Assembly: GCA_008711295.1 (NCBI GenBank)
Contig: VUYV01000295.1
Coordinates: 766,813 to 830,812, forward strand
Direction of reading: 5' to 3'
DNA length: 64,000 nt
Source: Anarhynchus alexandrinus
Lineage: Eukaryota > Chordata > Aves > Charadriiformes > Charadriidae
This document shows, one piece after another, positions 36,457-49,430 of this stretch. A program made the translations under genes and the position numbers. Below the pieces are notes generated by a model. It saw only the letters and a program-made list of their open reading frames with translations, made no database searches and was not told the origin of the DNA. Each line of letters starts with the position of its first letter. Within the stretch, counting starts at the first letter, position 1.

Positions 36457-39400
36457 AGCCCATACTTGGCATAAATATTTCCTGGTTTGTAAAACACATG
36501 GAAACATTAGCTATTTGTAGATCTCTTCCTGTAACAAGAATGTAAGGTTAGTGTGGTGTTCATATTGTTCCACAAAGTCAGTGGGATTTTACATACAGAG
36601 GTGTGGAGTGGTTTTTTTTTCCCCTCCATGTTACTACTTTGCATTCAAACTTTACAACAAATGCAAGATTTCCAAACTAACTGGAGAAAATATCTTTGAA
36701 AGCGATGTTGCCTCATCTTGGTAGGATTTTCTCACCCAAATAATGATCCACTTAAGGAAATTTTAGAATAAACATCACTATGAAGGGCCAGTAGCTACTT
36801 TTTGGTGTCAAATTCTGGTGCGTAGCCTCTTAGGTGCTTTTGCAAATATATCAAATTTTACTCTGAGGGATATTGCCAAGCATGAAGACTCCAAATTTGG
36901 AACTTTGTTTTAAACGTGTAGAACTTGACGAAAATTGTGTTAAATATTTACTTAGCTTTCACTGAGATTGTCTTAGTTCTGATGAGATCAGAGTTGTACT
37001 GAAAAGCCAGTATGTAGTGCCCAACTTCTTGAAAGAGGGGTCACCGTGGTGGGGATTGATATACCTTTTTCTCAGCTGTGTTTTTTACTTTTCCCATCTG
37101 GGGCCAATTACCACTTGTGCAAAAACACAATAGTTTGTGAGACCACCTGTGGAGATCCAGACCAGAAAACTGTCCAAAACCCAAGATAACGATACCAAAA
37201 AGGCTGAGATTAGGGATTTGGATTACTGTGTGGTCCACCAAAGAGTGATGAGGGGTGACACAGCTGAGGGGGTGGCCCTCAGCATTGCAGTGAGCAGCAG
37301 GAATGCAAGCTTGGGGTCAGGACTTCTCTGGAGCCCATGTTGCTGGCCAGGGAAGGCAAACTGTATCCTGACAGTTCAGTGGATGCTGCTGTACGTTTTT
37401 TGTGGTGTTGAATATTGTCCTCACACAATTCTCGGGGAAATCTACTGTGGAAATTCTTCTTGTTTTTCATAGGGAATAGAGGACCACATCAGGTTTTGTC
37501 ATTTAGATTCCTGTGGGACTGTATAGGCTGCAAACAATGTGGGCTCATGCAAGGAAAATTTCATAGCCCAGCCTCACATTGCTATTAATCAGAGCAATTT
37601 TGGAGTTATGAGAGAAAATTCAATATCTGCATATCATTTTGGACGTGTGATAACTTAGGCTGGCTCCCATGTTTAACTCAAGAAGATGAGATCGGCTCTT
37701 CTAGGACTCTGAGGGTGCTTTTTTTGATGATGCTGACATAGAAAGAAAGCTATGGCACTAGCAAGCAGCACAATGAGACTATAAAAGCTTTAGCAATAAT
37801 ATCGAGTGTGTTGTTTGGGGTGGGACTGGGAATTTCTCTGTGCTCTGCTTCACCTCTTACTCCCTGAATAACCCAATCTCACAAGTAGGGGCTGAGAATG
37901 AAACTCTGCACTGGACTACCGTCCTTTTTCTTAGCTCTTGAAGGAGACTACCCAAATGTAATCCCTCCGTGTCTCAGGACACACAGAATTTATGCACGTC
38001 ACACAGCTTGGGACACTGAGACGAGACTGATGAGGTGGTGGTACCATCAGCATTACTAGGTTGTGCATCGTTTTATATTTCATATATTGAGAATTTCAGT
38101 ACCACCAGACCGCCAGACATATATCTAGAAACAGTAAAGAAATGACGCCCTATATATGCACAGGAAGCATACATGTCTTCCTTACAAAAGGAGGACCTTA
38201 GGAAGGCAATATGGGGACAAAGATCAGATAGTGCTGTCTTGAAGGAGATTCGCCTTTTCCCCCCGTTCCAATTAAAATCTTGTTGTTGTGACCCTGCTGT
38301 AAGTTCTGTCAGGGCATGTTGTGTTTTATTCAGAAGGGCAAAGTTGAGGCAACACAGCCACCGTCTCAAGCACCAGCTCTGCGCTTTAGCCCAGCTCCAG
38401 TTAAATGAGGTGCTCCCAGGGATGCAGAAAAGCTGGTGTGGGAGCATCGTCTTCTGAGTGGCCCAACTTCTGTTGGAAGAAAGGTCAAGAAAGCTTTGAA
38501 AAGTGACGCTTTTTCTTGTTTTCTGTAGTTTACACAAGACTGCATCAAGGTATATCTCGTTAATACTCCCATCTGTTTCCAAGGTACTTGACTGAAATGA
38601 CTTACTCGTCTGCTTCCCTGCTACCGTTTTAACATGAATTGAGGGGTAATGAGTTGTTTTACTTAGCAAGCTTAACTTTTTCTTTGGTCCAGGAATTATA
38701 ACAACAATAATATCACTGCCCATTTGTTTTATGGTAAAATAATTGAATGTTCAGTGGCTGAGTTATGAGGCTGGAGAACGAGTAGTTTATCACAAGTGAA
38801 TTAGACTACCGCTTTGCAGAACACAAGGGCAACGATGTTATCACTTAATTATATACTTCTAAGGCAATCTTCTCAGCCTTTCTTGGGTCGCCTTCTGAGG
38901 CACAGGGCCAAATGTGACCTTGAGATCCATTGCTTGAGAGCGCCACCGACTCCTGTAGGGCACTTCCAGCTCTTTGAGCTTTGTATGACTTTCAAGAAAC
39001 GCAGCTTGTCCATAGCAAGTAAGTCACTGATTTTCATTGTTTTATTGCTGGGAGCACATAAGAAAGTGCTGTATGCTCCCCAAACTGTTATTCAACAGGA
39101 AAAACGTAAAAGCTGAAATGGGTTTGAATCATCCACTTGCCTTAAAAATTCAGAAACATTTGACATCTGTTGTAATTTCAGTATTTTGAAGGAGAACAAT
39201 GTTGGAAACATGCGTCACTGACATTCAGAGTTAATGATGGAAAAAGCCATGCCCTAAAAAAAGAGCATAAAGTTTTTCTAGACTATTAGCACTTTTTAAT
39301 GAAGAGTTCTGAACACACATGCAAGCACAGAAACCTCTCGCCCATGTAAATGAATGGGGAAATGATTATTAAAGCTAACAGCCATGATTAGTGGCACGCA

Positions 39401-42400
39401 GTCACTTTCCTTTTAAGTGTCTTCCCTTAAAGTTTAGCTACGTTTTCCTAAGATTCCCTCCTCCACCCTGCAAATAGCTGAAATATTTTTGTCATCTTGA
39501 AGACAACAGTTGTTTATTCCAGAATATATATATTACAGAATATAATAAAGAAACTATACTGGTTTTCAGACCAGGTATAGTAAAATCATAAGGCAAAATC
39601 AGTTTGGGAGGAGATGTCGTACTTTCATGTACATCACAGGGGCAGATGCAGTCTTAATATGGGATGGGTGGTGGTGGGAGGAAATGTTCGCCGCCCTCCC
39701 TCTTCTGCCAAATTGTTTCTGCCTCACAGGTCGAGGTTCTCTTTAGTGTGGAGTAATAACTCGGGGTTCTGCCTGAAATATGTACAAACACCCTTGGCTG
39801 TTCACATGGCTGTGCAGTAACGGTGTGGAATCATGAGGACTTTACAGAGTGCACGGTGATTCACAGTCATGGGTATGTTTTAGAAAAAGAAGGAAAGCTG
39901 AAGGAGAAGGATCCCACCGTAAACATATGCTGCGGTTCTTGTGTAAGGGTAAATCTTCAAAGGGTAGATTAACTCTTTTGATGATGGAAGCTTTTGAAAA
40001 TTCCTATTTGATCTTTCGGTGCATTTTTGAAGCTGCACATCTTAAAGCCTTCCCCACCCCCTCAAAAAACAGGATGCTAAGGACGGGTTGTTGTGAAGCT
40101 AACCAGCCCCTGTTTCTGAGGGTTTGGATGCCCCTCTGGCATAGCTTGACAACAGCAGCTTCCTATCGGCTTGACAGCAGCCTCTGAAACGGCTCTTTGG
40201 TGGCCTTTGGCACTGTATCAGACTTCTCCATGTAGCATTTTTGCAACATGCTGGGGACGTGTTTAGAGACTCCTGCTATCCCGCGATGTATCTGGGTGTC
40301 ATCTTCATTAGTGTTTTGTGTGGTGGGTGCTGTCAGCCGTGTTACACATGATACGACAGCTTTCTGTGGGTTATCTTGGGAGCTTGGGTAAGCACCATGA
40401 GCTTTACAAAGGAAAAGCTGGACACTCACCATGTGGGGTGTGCCTGGCAGATATGCACTGGTGGTGACCTGGGGGAGCAGAATATTGATTATTGCCAATT
40501 CCAGTGACAGTCACCAAACTTGCTAGTCCAAAATTTTTCCATAAGTGTTGTTTACTAAAATTTATATCTTTTAGTGGAAGTCTTAGAGGACACTGGTTCC
40601 TGTGTAGAGGCTGAAATGTAGGGGAGGGGAATAGATTTAGTAGGTATTGTATAGTAACTGTTGTTTAGATTGTATTTTATACAAATATTTTATTACACTA
40701 GGAAAAACTGATCAGACAATACTTGTGCATACAAACCCTAGTTAAACCTTCTTTTAAACAATGCAAACCTGGGCATAATTTATTCTGGGCTGGTTGGGCT
40801 TTTTGTTTGTTGTTTCTTGTTTGTTTGGGTTTTTTTCCTCCCCAAGTGTTATGGATTGCCCGGTTAATAGTACCTGGAACTCTGCCAGCATCAAATATAA
40901 ACTACACATTCCTTTTAACTGGTAAATTTCTAAAGATTTACAAACTTGTTTAGATGACAGCTAGCAGAATTTTCAACAAATGCATTCTATTTTGAATTCT
41001 TTCTGCTGCATGGAATTAACTTGAAAGGTATTCAGAAAGAAACATTTTCATCTTATTTAATTCCTGGAATGCTCTAGCTGGCAGTTACTCTATTCAGTTG
41101 ATTCCTCACTGTATATTCTAATAGGCTATATGGTCTTTCTGACTTTAAAGAGCAAACTTCAAGGGGGAAAGTTGCTTAAAAAGGTGCGTTTGTAGAGGTG
41201 CTCAAAATTACGAGCTTGCTGGAAGCTTCAATACTTCATCTTCTTCAAAATAAATGAAATAGAGTGCAGAAAAGCCTTAATGGGTGTTTAAGTGGAGTAC
41301 TAAACTGAAGGATATAAGTGATGCAATGTGGAACTTAAAAATTATTAATTTAAGTGATTGTTGCTGCTATCCCCTCTAACATGTTCCATTTCTTCGTGAT
41401 GTTTTTTCATGCTAAAAATGAAAAAAAAGCCACAAACGAGCCTGCTGAATAAAATGTGTGAGGACAGAGATGTTTAGGAACCCACTAATGACAGTAAATT
41501 CCTTCAGAGGATGTTAAAAGGTTAACTGCCCGTGCACGCAGCATCACGTAAGGTCAGTGGCCTGGGAAGGGCAGAATTTAGGGCTTTTGATATGGGTCCT
41601 TTCACTCACTCCCTTTCCTGCTCAGTACTGCCTTTCCGTTCAAGTGGATCCTGTACAAATGGAGCGTGATGGAAAATACAATGAAAGGATAATGGGTACC
41701 AAAACTGGGACTTCTTGTCGTTTTTTATGTACTGTTCCAGTGTCACTATTAAAACTTCATTGTTTGGACAAAACCAGGCAGTTTTCCATCTTATAAATCA
41801 GGTTCTTTTTCTAAACAAAGCTGTCACTTTCCTTTTAGTGTGACAAAGTTAAGTTAATGTAAAGTGGTAAAATCTGAAACTTTTAACATTGATAGAGAAA
41901 GTAAGTTCAGGTTTGCTTTTATTATGAGATGATAAAAGTATTATCCTCTTCAGTCCGTAAACTGGCTCTGCAGATTGATGTTACCAACATGCTTACCCAC
42001 TCAGCAGCAGTTGTTCTCTGCAAATATAACATCATTCCTCTGTAATCTTTGTATTCCCAAATTCATATGCTTAAAATGATATTGGGGGTTCTGGCACATT
42101 AGCACCCCCGCTAACCATCTCCTGCTTGGCTGATTGTTTCTCCTTACCCCCAAGCCACGTAGGTTCTAGCCTAGAAGCCAACCCAAAGTGGTTCAGGGGA
42201 TGTGGCTATTGTGTTGGGCAAAGACAGACTCCAGAGGACAGTGCCGAGGGACACAGCCCAACCTTTCTCCAAGGAAAATCCCACTTCTCCATTGAACGTG
42301 CTTGGAGCCTGGAGTTTGCTCAGTGTCAAGCTGTGAAAATTAGGCTTCTGAAAGATCACATGAAAAAGCGTTTGTTGTTGCTGTCAAACCTTTCGCAAAG

Positions 42401-45115
42401 AAGCTTCAGTGCCTGACAGTTTCCCCCTCCCCTCCATGCTCATTGTAATAATTTTCAAGTTTCCTAATTTCTGAGAACAAGTATGTCTGTTGTTTTGTCA
42501 TACATATCAAGATACTAATGTTGTCTTACAAGAACCTCTCTTTTTCTTGTTGTTAATTAGGAAAAAACAATTCCAGTGACTCTGTTTCTCAAGTTACCTA
42601 GCAATTAAGCAGCAAAATGTTTTGCTTTCTAGTGCTTGTTCTTAGAAGCCAGAGAGCTTGGAAACCTGAAGATGGCTATTAATCTTTCCTGTTAATTGCA
42701 AAAGACGTCGTATTTCCCCTTCTCCCCCTGTCCCCCTCCCGCCCCTCTCAATTTGATCTTTTTTTTTTCTGTAGAACTGGACGATGGTGTTTTCATTTTA
42801 CTTTTTTTGGGCTGGAGTGCTGATGCTGTTCTTTGAGACTTAACAAACAGACTGATGTGTGGTGCTGACTGTAGCGTTTCCCTTCAGATCACATCTCTTC
42901 ATTTCTATGGAAAAAATGTGTTTTGTACGGAAAGATATTTGTCTAATACTTCCAAGGCCTCTGTCCCTTGACTGTACTTTTTAGCTACTACTTGCTTTTT
43001 AGTGTACGTTTTGGGTCACTGATCAAAAGACTCGTTGAAAGTACTAAATCAACACTCGAAAGAAGGAGGCAAAGTGGTAAGTCGTGGGTTGGTTTTTTTG
43101 TGTGGTTTTTTTTTTTTTAACATAGTATTCAAATTGGCAAAGCTCCAGTTCCAGAGCCCGTATCCATTCCACAGAAGAAGCGTCCTTGAATGGGCTGGTG
43201 TGACTTATCTGGTATAAACTATACTAGTCAGCTTTCTCAAAGTGAAGCAAACTGTTTATGGCAGCCTGCTGAGAGGACACTTTCAAATCCCGTTAAGATC
43301 TTATGGCAGAGTACTGCTGGCCGCCTAAATAAAAATCTGACAGGACAGCTCAGTTTATTATTTTCTGGGGATTAGTATTGTATCCCTGATGATTTAACGT
43401 AAGTGATAAACGCACGCAGAAAACCCGTGGTATTTTTCAAGTGGTTGAGCTCCATCTTTGCGAGGCTAGGATCGTGCTGGCGTGATAGCTGAAGATGCTC
43501 TGGCCATCAGGAGAATTGGGGAAAATTTCAGAATGATAATTCACATTGTCTTAGGGTCCCCCAGCTAATCCTGCAGTGCACACGTCTGCTTTTGAACTTT
43601 TCTCTGTGTTACTTTTCTTCTAGTTTAGATAAGCTCCCCACTCTGGGTGCTAAAGAGATAGGTCAGGAATCAGAAATGGTATGAAAAAGTACTTATGAAC
43701 ACTTTCAGAATCATGGGCTGATAATCATAAAGATGGGGGATGAAAAAGGGGTTGGTTAAGGTGGTCCTAATTACAGGTCAGATACCTCCAGAACCGTGAG
43801 CCTGAAGAACCTGTGTGCAGCTCCGACCTCTGCCTGTCTGGGTTAGATCCCTGTAGGTCACACGGTTTACAACCCGCTCTACAATTTCCCAGCTGCCTAC
43901 AATCTGTTTGTGAGTATACCTTAAAGCACTTTATTCCTATCGCTTTTTGGCAGTTCGTGTCTAAGACCTGTCTCCTTGGAGGTATTTGATCAGTTCTGTT
44001 TCATCTGTTAGGCAGATCAAACACATCAGCGCCTACCCAAACGTGATGGCCTTGGCTATTTTAGCACACAGCCAAGGGAGCGGTGGGAATACTGCTTCAC
44101 CCCAACAGTGGAGGGTAACGGTTGAAGTAATTACTAAAGATGTGGGAGATCTGCTATGCTGATGATGGGGTAAAACTTCTTGGCACAAAGTCTTACTGTG
44201 ATAAGGTTAGGAAATCAGAAGGAGCCTTCTGAGTATTTGACTTGGAGGAAACTGTTACAGACATAATTTCAATAGAGTGATGAGAGCAAGCAAGAATGGA
44301 AAAAAAAAAAACCCCTGTCATTGGCTGGCACATCGTCCTGAGGGTCACTGGATACCCGTAGTACCAGGTTGTGCCTGTAATAGAAGTCCTAGCTGGAGAG
44401 CTAATATTTTTCCTCTCCTGCTGAGACACTTTGAGGTTTTGTTCTTGCTCACAGGCACAGGACAGGGATCTGTAGCACGCAAGTTTTCTAGAACTGATCA
44501 TTCACCTAAGTGTATTCAGGATGAAGTATCTTCACTGTTCTTCCACTTGGGTGCATCCTGAACCTTTTGTATAGAGAGCCTCATATTGTATGAAGAGCAA
44601 ACCTACTTATTACAAGAACTTTGATGCTGACAGAGGGGCTAACATCAACTCACGGTGATGGAGTTGGCATTTAGTTTGGGTCACTGCGTTAGCCGTGCGT
44701 GCCTTTTCAAGTGCATTGTAAGCAAAACCTCCTTGATTAAAGCTAACCCTGCTGTTGCAGAAAAATTATTCAGAGGCGAAAGAATGATTTGTTCTTGCTG
44801 CTTGGACAGTACTGTGTACAATCTCCCAGTTGGGTGAGGTACTCTCCGGTTGTATGAGGTCGTTTTGCGCTGGTAGTGCCTTTGCATTCTCACATTTCAA
44901 GCGTGCACGGAGCGAGTCCAACATATTTGACATAGTTGCTGTTATCGGTGTAAAACTGACTGGCGTTTGGGTTTCTTCTTTATGAAAGGCATTATAAAAG
45001 CCAGATTGCTACTATTAATAACAGATGTGATCTACCTCTGGCACGTTGCAGAGATGCGGTTCGCTAATCCATTACATTACACTCTCTTATGTTGCATTAT
45101 TCTGCAAGTAGAAGG

Positions 45116-45138
45116 ATAAAGTGCAAGATGCACTTTAT
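45116..45138. repeat. Perfect hairpin, 10-bp arms and 3-base loop
   Basis: ATAAAGTGCA at 45116-45125 is followed by AGA and the exact complement TGCACTTTAT at 45129-45138. There is no T run after it to suggest a terminator, and vertebrate DNA would not use one. The stem is too short for a microRNA precursor. Confidence 0.7.
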
Positions 45139-45180
45139 ATTATGTTTGCTTAAATACAGGGAGCTTAACTTGAATGAATT

Positions 45181-45256
45181 TTATATATATAATAAGATAT
45201 AGTGGGAGATATGTATAGGGATATATAGAAAAATACAGTGGGAGATACATATATCA
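45181..45256. repeat. AT-rich run with a repeated GTGGGAGATA word
   Basis: A TATATATAATAAG stretch is followed by ATAGTGGGAGATATGTATAG and, about 35 bases on, ACAGTGGGAGATACATATAT. This is an imperfect two-copy tandem of about 37 bases in AT-rich sequence. Confidence 0.5.
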
Positions 45257-46110
45257 CTTTTATTGGCACAGGAGAGCCTCCAATAAAGATTAGGAAGGCA
45301 TTCTTCTACGTGTTGTACAAACACAGTGTGAGATTCCCCACTCCGAGGGACTTTGGCATTGACAGGGAGGGTATGCTGAGATGTGGACATTGGGGCAATG
45401 CTCAGAGAAGGTGAATTTGAAGCAGCGGTGAGACTTTACACTCTCACAGATGGCTGCCAGGTGACTCACGACTGTGACAATTTGCAGTTTTGGTGTTCCA
45501 GTTCTTAAGTCCCATTTCAGGTTCCTCGGTCGTCTTTATAACCTGGGACTTTATTTTTGTAAATGTGTGGTGTAAGTACATGTTAGATTTTCAATATACT
45601 ATGATTAACCCCTTCTCTGGAGGAACAGAGCATGGGAAGAACATCTATTAAACCAGCTTTGATGCATATGTTTCAAATAAAAATGTTTGGGTTTTTTTAA
45701 TGGAATGCTGTTACCTGAGGAGATGTCATTTCCATTTGGTAAAGCTAATGATTTCATTTTGAAAAAAAATGAGATTATAACTCAGAACTGATTTTCCCCC
45801 CCTACCACCACCCTCTTTGAAGGCCTTTGCTGTACTTGCTCGTTACAAGGGCCAAAGCTCCGGAAGCGAATGAACAATCTTGGCAAGACGGAGAACTTGT
45901 GAGGACAGACTTGTGTAGTGCTGATGAGGTGCCCTCCTGCACTTCTTGTTTGATTTGTGAAGGATTGAAGGTTGTATTTGGATAGGTAGAGGGAGGAGAC
46001 TGCTTTTGCTTTTCAGTTGAAATTCTTAAGCAGACAGTATTATCTCATATTAAAATGTCCTTTCAAACCGTAATCAAAGATAGGAATGTTTTATTTATAG
46101 CTGGTACATA

Positions 46111-46165
46111 ATTTAGGGCCAAAAGGGACCATTATGATCATCTTATCTAACCTCATTCATAATTA
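46111..46165 (-). mobile_element. Ancient CR1-type LINE 3'-end remnant
   Basis: AGGGCCAAAAGGGACCATTA, TGATCATCTTATCTAACCTC and ATTCATAATT resemble the reverse complement of an old amniote CR1 3' end (the AGAAGGGACCATTRTGATCATCTAG type known from turtles, crocodilians and birds). It is more diverged than the bird-type tails in this window. An A-rich run follows at 46180-46211. Confidence 0.65.
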
Positions 46166-46179
46166 TTTGCTGTTGTGGA

Positions 46180-46211
46180 ATAAAAAAAAGGAAAAAAAGA
46201 AAGAAAAAAGC
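46180..46211. repeat. A-rich tract
   Basis: A8, GG, A7, G, AAAG, A6 on the plus strand. It lies 15 bases from the old CR1 remnant but on the wrong side to be its own tail, which should be octamers in any case. Confidence 0.6.
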
Positions 46212-48201
46212 AGGCTATAGTTTCTTTCAGAAAGATCAGTATAAACCAAACGCATGTTAAACTCATTATGAACACTGTGAAATACTTATCACAAAGCCGA
46301 AAACATGAATGTGCTCTGACCTGGGCTTCTTTACAAAAAATATTTTAGGGGAGTCTTGACTTTTTTTTTGAGATTTCATTAGAATTGTGCATAAAATTAT
46401 TAAAGAAAGGGGGAGGGAAGGCAGGAGAAGAATGGATATTTTCAGCTCCTTTTTGCTGCTAATATTTTAGGCTTTTTGAAACATCAGGCTTGATAAAAAG
46501 GTAAAGATTGTGCACTCATTTGGGCCAAAAAGAGGAGACACTGAGGTTTGTGTGGTGCGAACTGATGCCTAATCACACACACTGGTTGTTGCAGCACATT
46601 CTAAACACTCTAGAGAATCTTATTTCTCTGAGGAAGTGTATTTTTAACTTGCAAAATGTTGAAGATTTCTGCTACTAGATGCTCATTATAAAATTGATCT
46701 GTTTATATATCATTTTCATTGGGAAAATGTTAAAACAAATGTCCATCCAAAATTATTAATGCCTTACTCTATAACTATTGGTTTACATACCATCGATTAC
46801 AGTGGAATGTGTATTCTATAATGACACAGAGAAAGTGCCTTAAGATAATTCTGAAGTGTATCATGTGCACAGTATCAAGTAGCATAGATTAAATTTACAT
46901 GTATGCAGTAGAAAGTACGAAGTAATGCAGTGTCACTATATAAAATTAACAAAAAAAATTATTCTAGGCCATCATCTTCTCTTACAATGTTTTCAGTGAG
47001 CTGGTTTTCATTAAGGTAAGATTTTTTTTTGGCTAGGTCTTCTGAATTTGAGGAATACAATAAATTATTTCTTGTCATCCATATGAGCCACTTAACTTTT
47101 AGCACACCTTTAAATAGTTGGTTTCTGACAACGCAATAAAGGCACATTCGTTCGCTTCCCACAAGATCTATAGGTATGAGTTGCATTGGCAGGCAGAAAA
47201 TTTCAAGTGGAAATATAATAAGAAAATACGAGATTTTCTTGGTTAGCTCAAGATGTGGCGTCAAAGAAGTATTTCTCCATGAAGTTAATATCCAGGTGAG
47301 AGGTCAGTGGTGTCTGCGCTAGGGACTGTATTTCATGAAAATTAATCAAACGGTTCCTTTTCAGTTGCAAATTCTCGTTTAGCAATGTCACCCACGGTAG
47401 GGAATTGTACGTGGTTAGGGTTACTATCAGCTCTTTTATCTTTTTATTTCCCTGGCCATGCCTTCTTTTTCTGGAGGTCTTTTCAAGCAGATTTATGGGA
47501 GATTTGGTGCAATTGGGTATTGTATGATTCTTGTCAAAGGAAGGAGCCAAACTGTAGCTTCTGTGGAGAGAGCCAGAAGGCTGCTGGGCTCGTTGGCCTG
47601 TGGTGCCCAATGTGAGGATGAGAGGGTCAGCAGAAGGCTGCTGTTGTACACGTGGAGCAGCGATACAGAGCTGGGCAGAAAGTATCCTTGGGAAGTGTGG
47701 TTTGAGAGGCATGGTGTGGAACAAGGAGAGGAGTAAGAGCACTCCGCGTTGAGGGCCGGGTAAACTGCGTTGTAACCTGATTGACAGTCAAGTTTCAATT
47801 TTCCAACCTTTTAATTTTACCTTAGTGATGTCGAGTCCCCATGTATTGTTCCTCCAGTTCTATAAGCTTCCTGTCTGAGGTGGATCAACGCTAGGTTTCA
47901 CACAACCCTTCTTGGAAACCGTAATTCTGACCAGTGTTCCCAGGTTGTGCCAGGTACCACGCCACCCGTCTCTCTCCATCTAGCAGAGCTTGCCGTGGGC
48001 CCGGTGAAAGGGGGAAGATGGTGGTGTGAGGAGGTTTTGCTGTGGCAATAGTCACAGATGGCAGTGGGACAGTAGGGGACAAACAGGGGCTGGACTGTTT
48101 CCACCAAACTTTCAAAATCCTGCTCTTTACAGAAAGGGAAGGAAAAGTTACAACAATGTGATCTAGAGCAGAAAATCACAGACAGTGTGCACGCAGAGGA
48201 A
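46212..48201. other. Unannotated sequence, no gene recognised
   Basis: Nothing beyond short frames is visible. The 164-codon minus-strand frame at 47248-47742 overlaps frames of 92 and 101 codons and has no family features. Confidence 0.55.
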
Positions 48202-49429
48202 GGAAGCAGAAGGGTAAGAGTCACTACTATGCTCAGAAGAGCAGAAACAGAGGAACACCACAGAGACACTACGGGGAGGACTGATTTATCTGGATCCCAA
48301 TTTAAGGGGTGATTTGTCTTGATAGTCTAAGAATTGGTTGCATTATGTCTAGTTGACTTGGATCCATATTTTCAGATCCAAGCAAGCAGTCTTTCATCCT
48401 ACTTTCATTCAGTTTGTTGGAAGGATGTCTCTTGAAAGGTAGCTCAAAAAATGAGTCTCTCTTTTCCTGCTGATGGTTTCCACCTTCTCTTTTATGAAGG
48501 GCCACCTGATCAGTGGCTGTCCTGCGGTTGCGTATGCAGTTACCTCAGGCTGGCAGCCTTCAAATCCCTTCTTTCCTGAGTTGTCAGGATTTCAATAACT
48601 TCAGAGACACCTGTAAGCCTGACCTGAAGCCTCTTGCCAAGTGGGTGTGGGTCAAGAGGCTCAGGATCAGTATCCTAGAAATATATCAGTGCAAAAACTC
48701 TGAGATTGGCTTATCTCCTAACTGTAACTCTAGGATTTAAAACAAAGTTTTATGTCGAGGTTTAATTATCCTGAATAGAATCCGTTATAAATCATATAGA
48801 TATAAGGCTAAATGATGTAATTTAAGATATAACTCAAATGAAGTCTGAGGTTAAAACACACTGGAAATAGATCCACGCAGCCTTACTGCTGCTCTTTGGT
48901 GGCAGCAGAAGTAGCCACAATGTGCTTGTCGTACAGCAAGTGCCGTGATCCTTTAAAGAACTTGCAAGCAAAGGTGCGCAGTGAAACAGTCACCCTGTAA
49001 TCCCCGTGCACGGGTCTTTGTGGGAAGAGAAGCTTCTGGGATTGTTTCGCTCACCTAAACAGCATCATCTGCCAGCATTCAGGACGATAAGCACTGAACA
49101 CATTTAAAAAAATCCGTACATTAAATAGTAAGCCGTTTTGTATATCGTGTTACCTATGTCTATCTCTTCATCTGTTCTCCACCCTGAAATTAATTTTCTT
49201 TTCAATGTCATCCCAAGATTTACTGTGCGGGTATATAGTTGTGTACGTGGGCACACCGCTTAAGAAAAACGTTTCCCCCACTGGAAATTAAACTATTGAA
49301 TGCTTTCAAGATGTATAGTCAAGTGTCTGAAAAGCAGAGTGATTTGTTTTGACTTATTTATTAGAGAAATTGATAGAGTGCAAGTGAAGCATTTTAGCTT
49401 AAGCAGTTTCTTTATCACTGAAATGGGAA
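48202..49429. repeat. Direct repeat B, first copy (1.23 kb)
   Basis: This segment is repeated at 49431-50656 with about eight differences by eye (for example C/G at the CACTAC/CAGTAC word, CTGACCTGAAG/CTGACCCTGAAG, TTGCCAAG/TTGCAAG, ATATATCAG/ATATCAG), giving above 99% identity. It ends exactly at the N. The 67-codon minus-strand frame at 48302-48505 and the frame at 48513 both recur in copy two; neither resembles a known protein, and the first begins at GTG, not ATG. Confidence 0.97.
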
Positions 49430-49430
49430 N
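49430..49430. other. Assembly gap (single N)
   Basis: Single N between the last base of repeat B copy one (TGAAATGGGAA) and the first base of copy two (GGAGGCAGAAGGG). The position at the exact junction suggests two contig ends placed side by side without overlap merging. Confidence 0.95.

Larger units (their letters stand above)
36457..46110. other. Unannotated sequence, no gene recognised
   Basis: No gene or RNA supported over nearly 10 kb. It contains a 216-codon minus-strand open frame (38073-38723) of no recognisable family, splice-like signal pairs near 38906-39018 and 43003-43076, a T/G-rich tract at 40801-40840, a C-rich run at 42717-42750, an A12 run near 44299 and a perfect hairpin at 45116-45138. 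Confidence 0.55.

Noticed and set aside
38073..38723. 216-codon minus-strand open frame as a gene
   Set aside because: No domain, signal or family word is visible, the composition is mixed, there is no splice or promoter context, and a 94-codon frame runs on the opposite strand.
48302..48505. Two identical 67-codon frames (here and at 49531-49734) as duplicated genes
   Set aside because: They sit in the gap-linked duplicate segment, start at GTG, which is not a usual vertebrate start, and match no family. The duplication itself is probably an assembly artefact.
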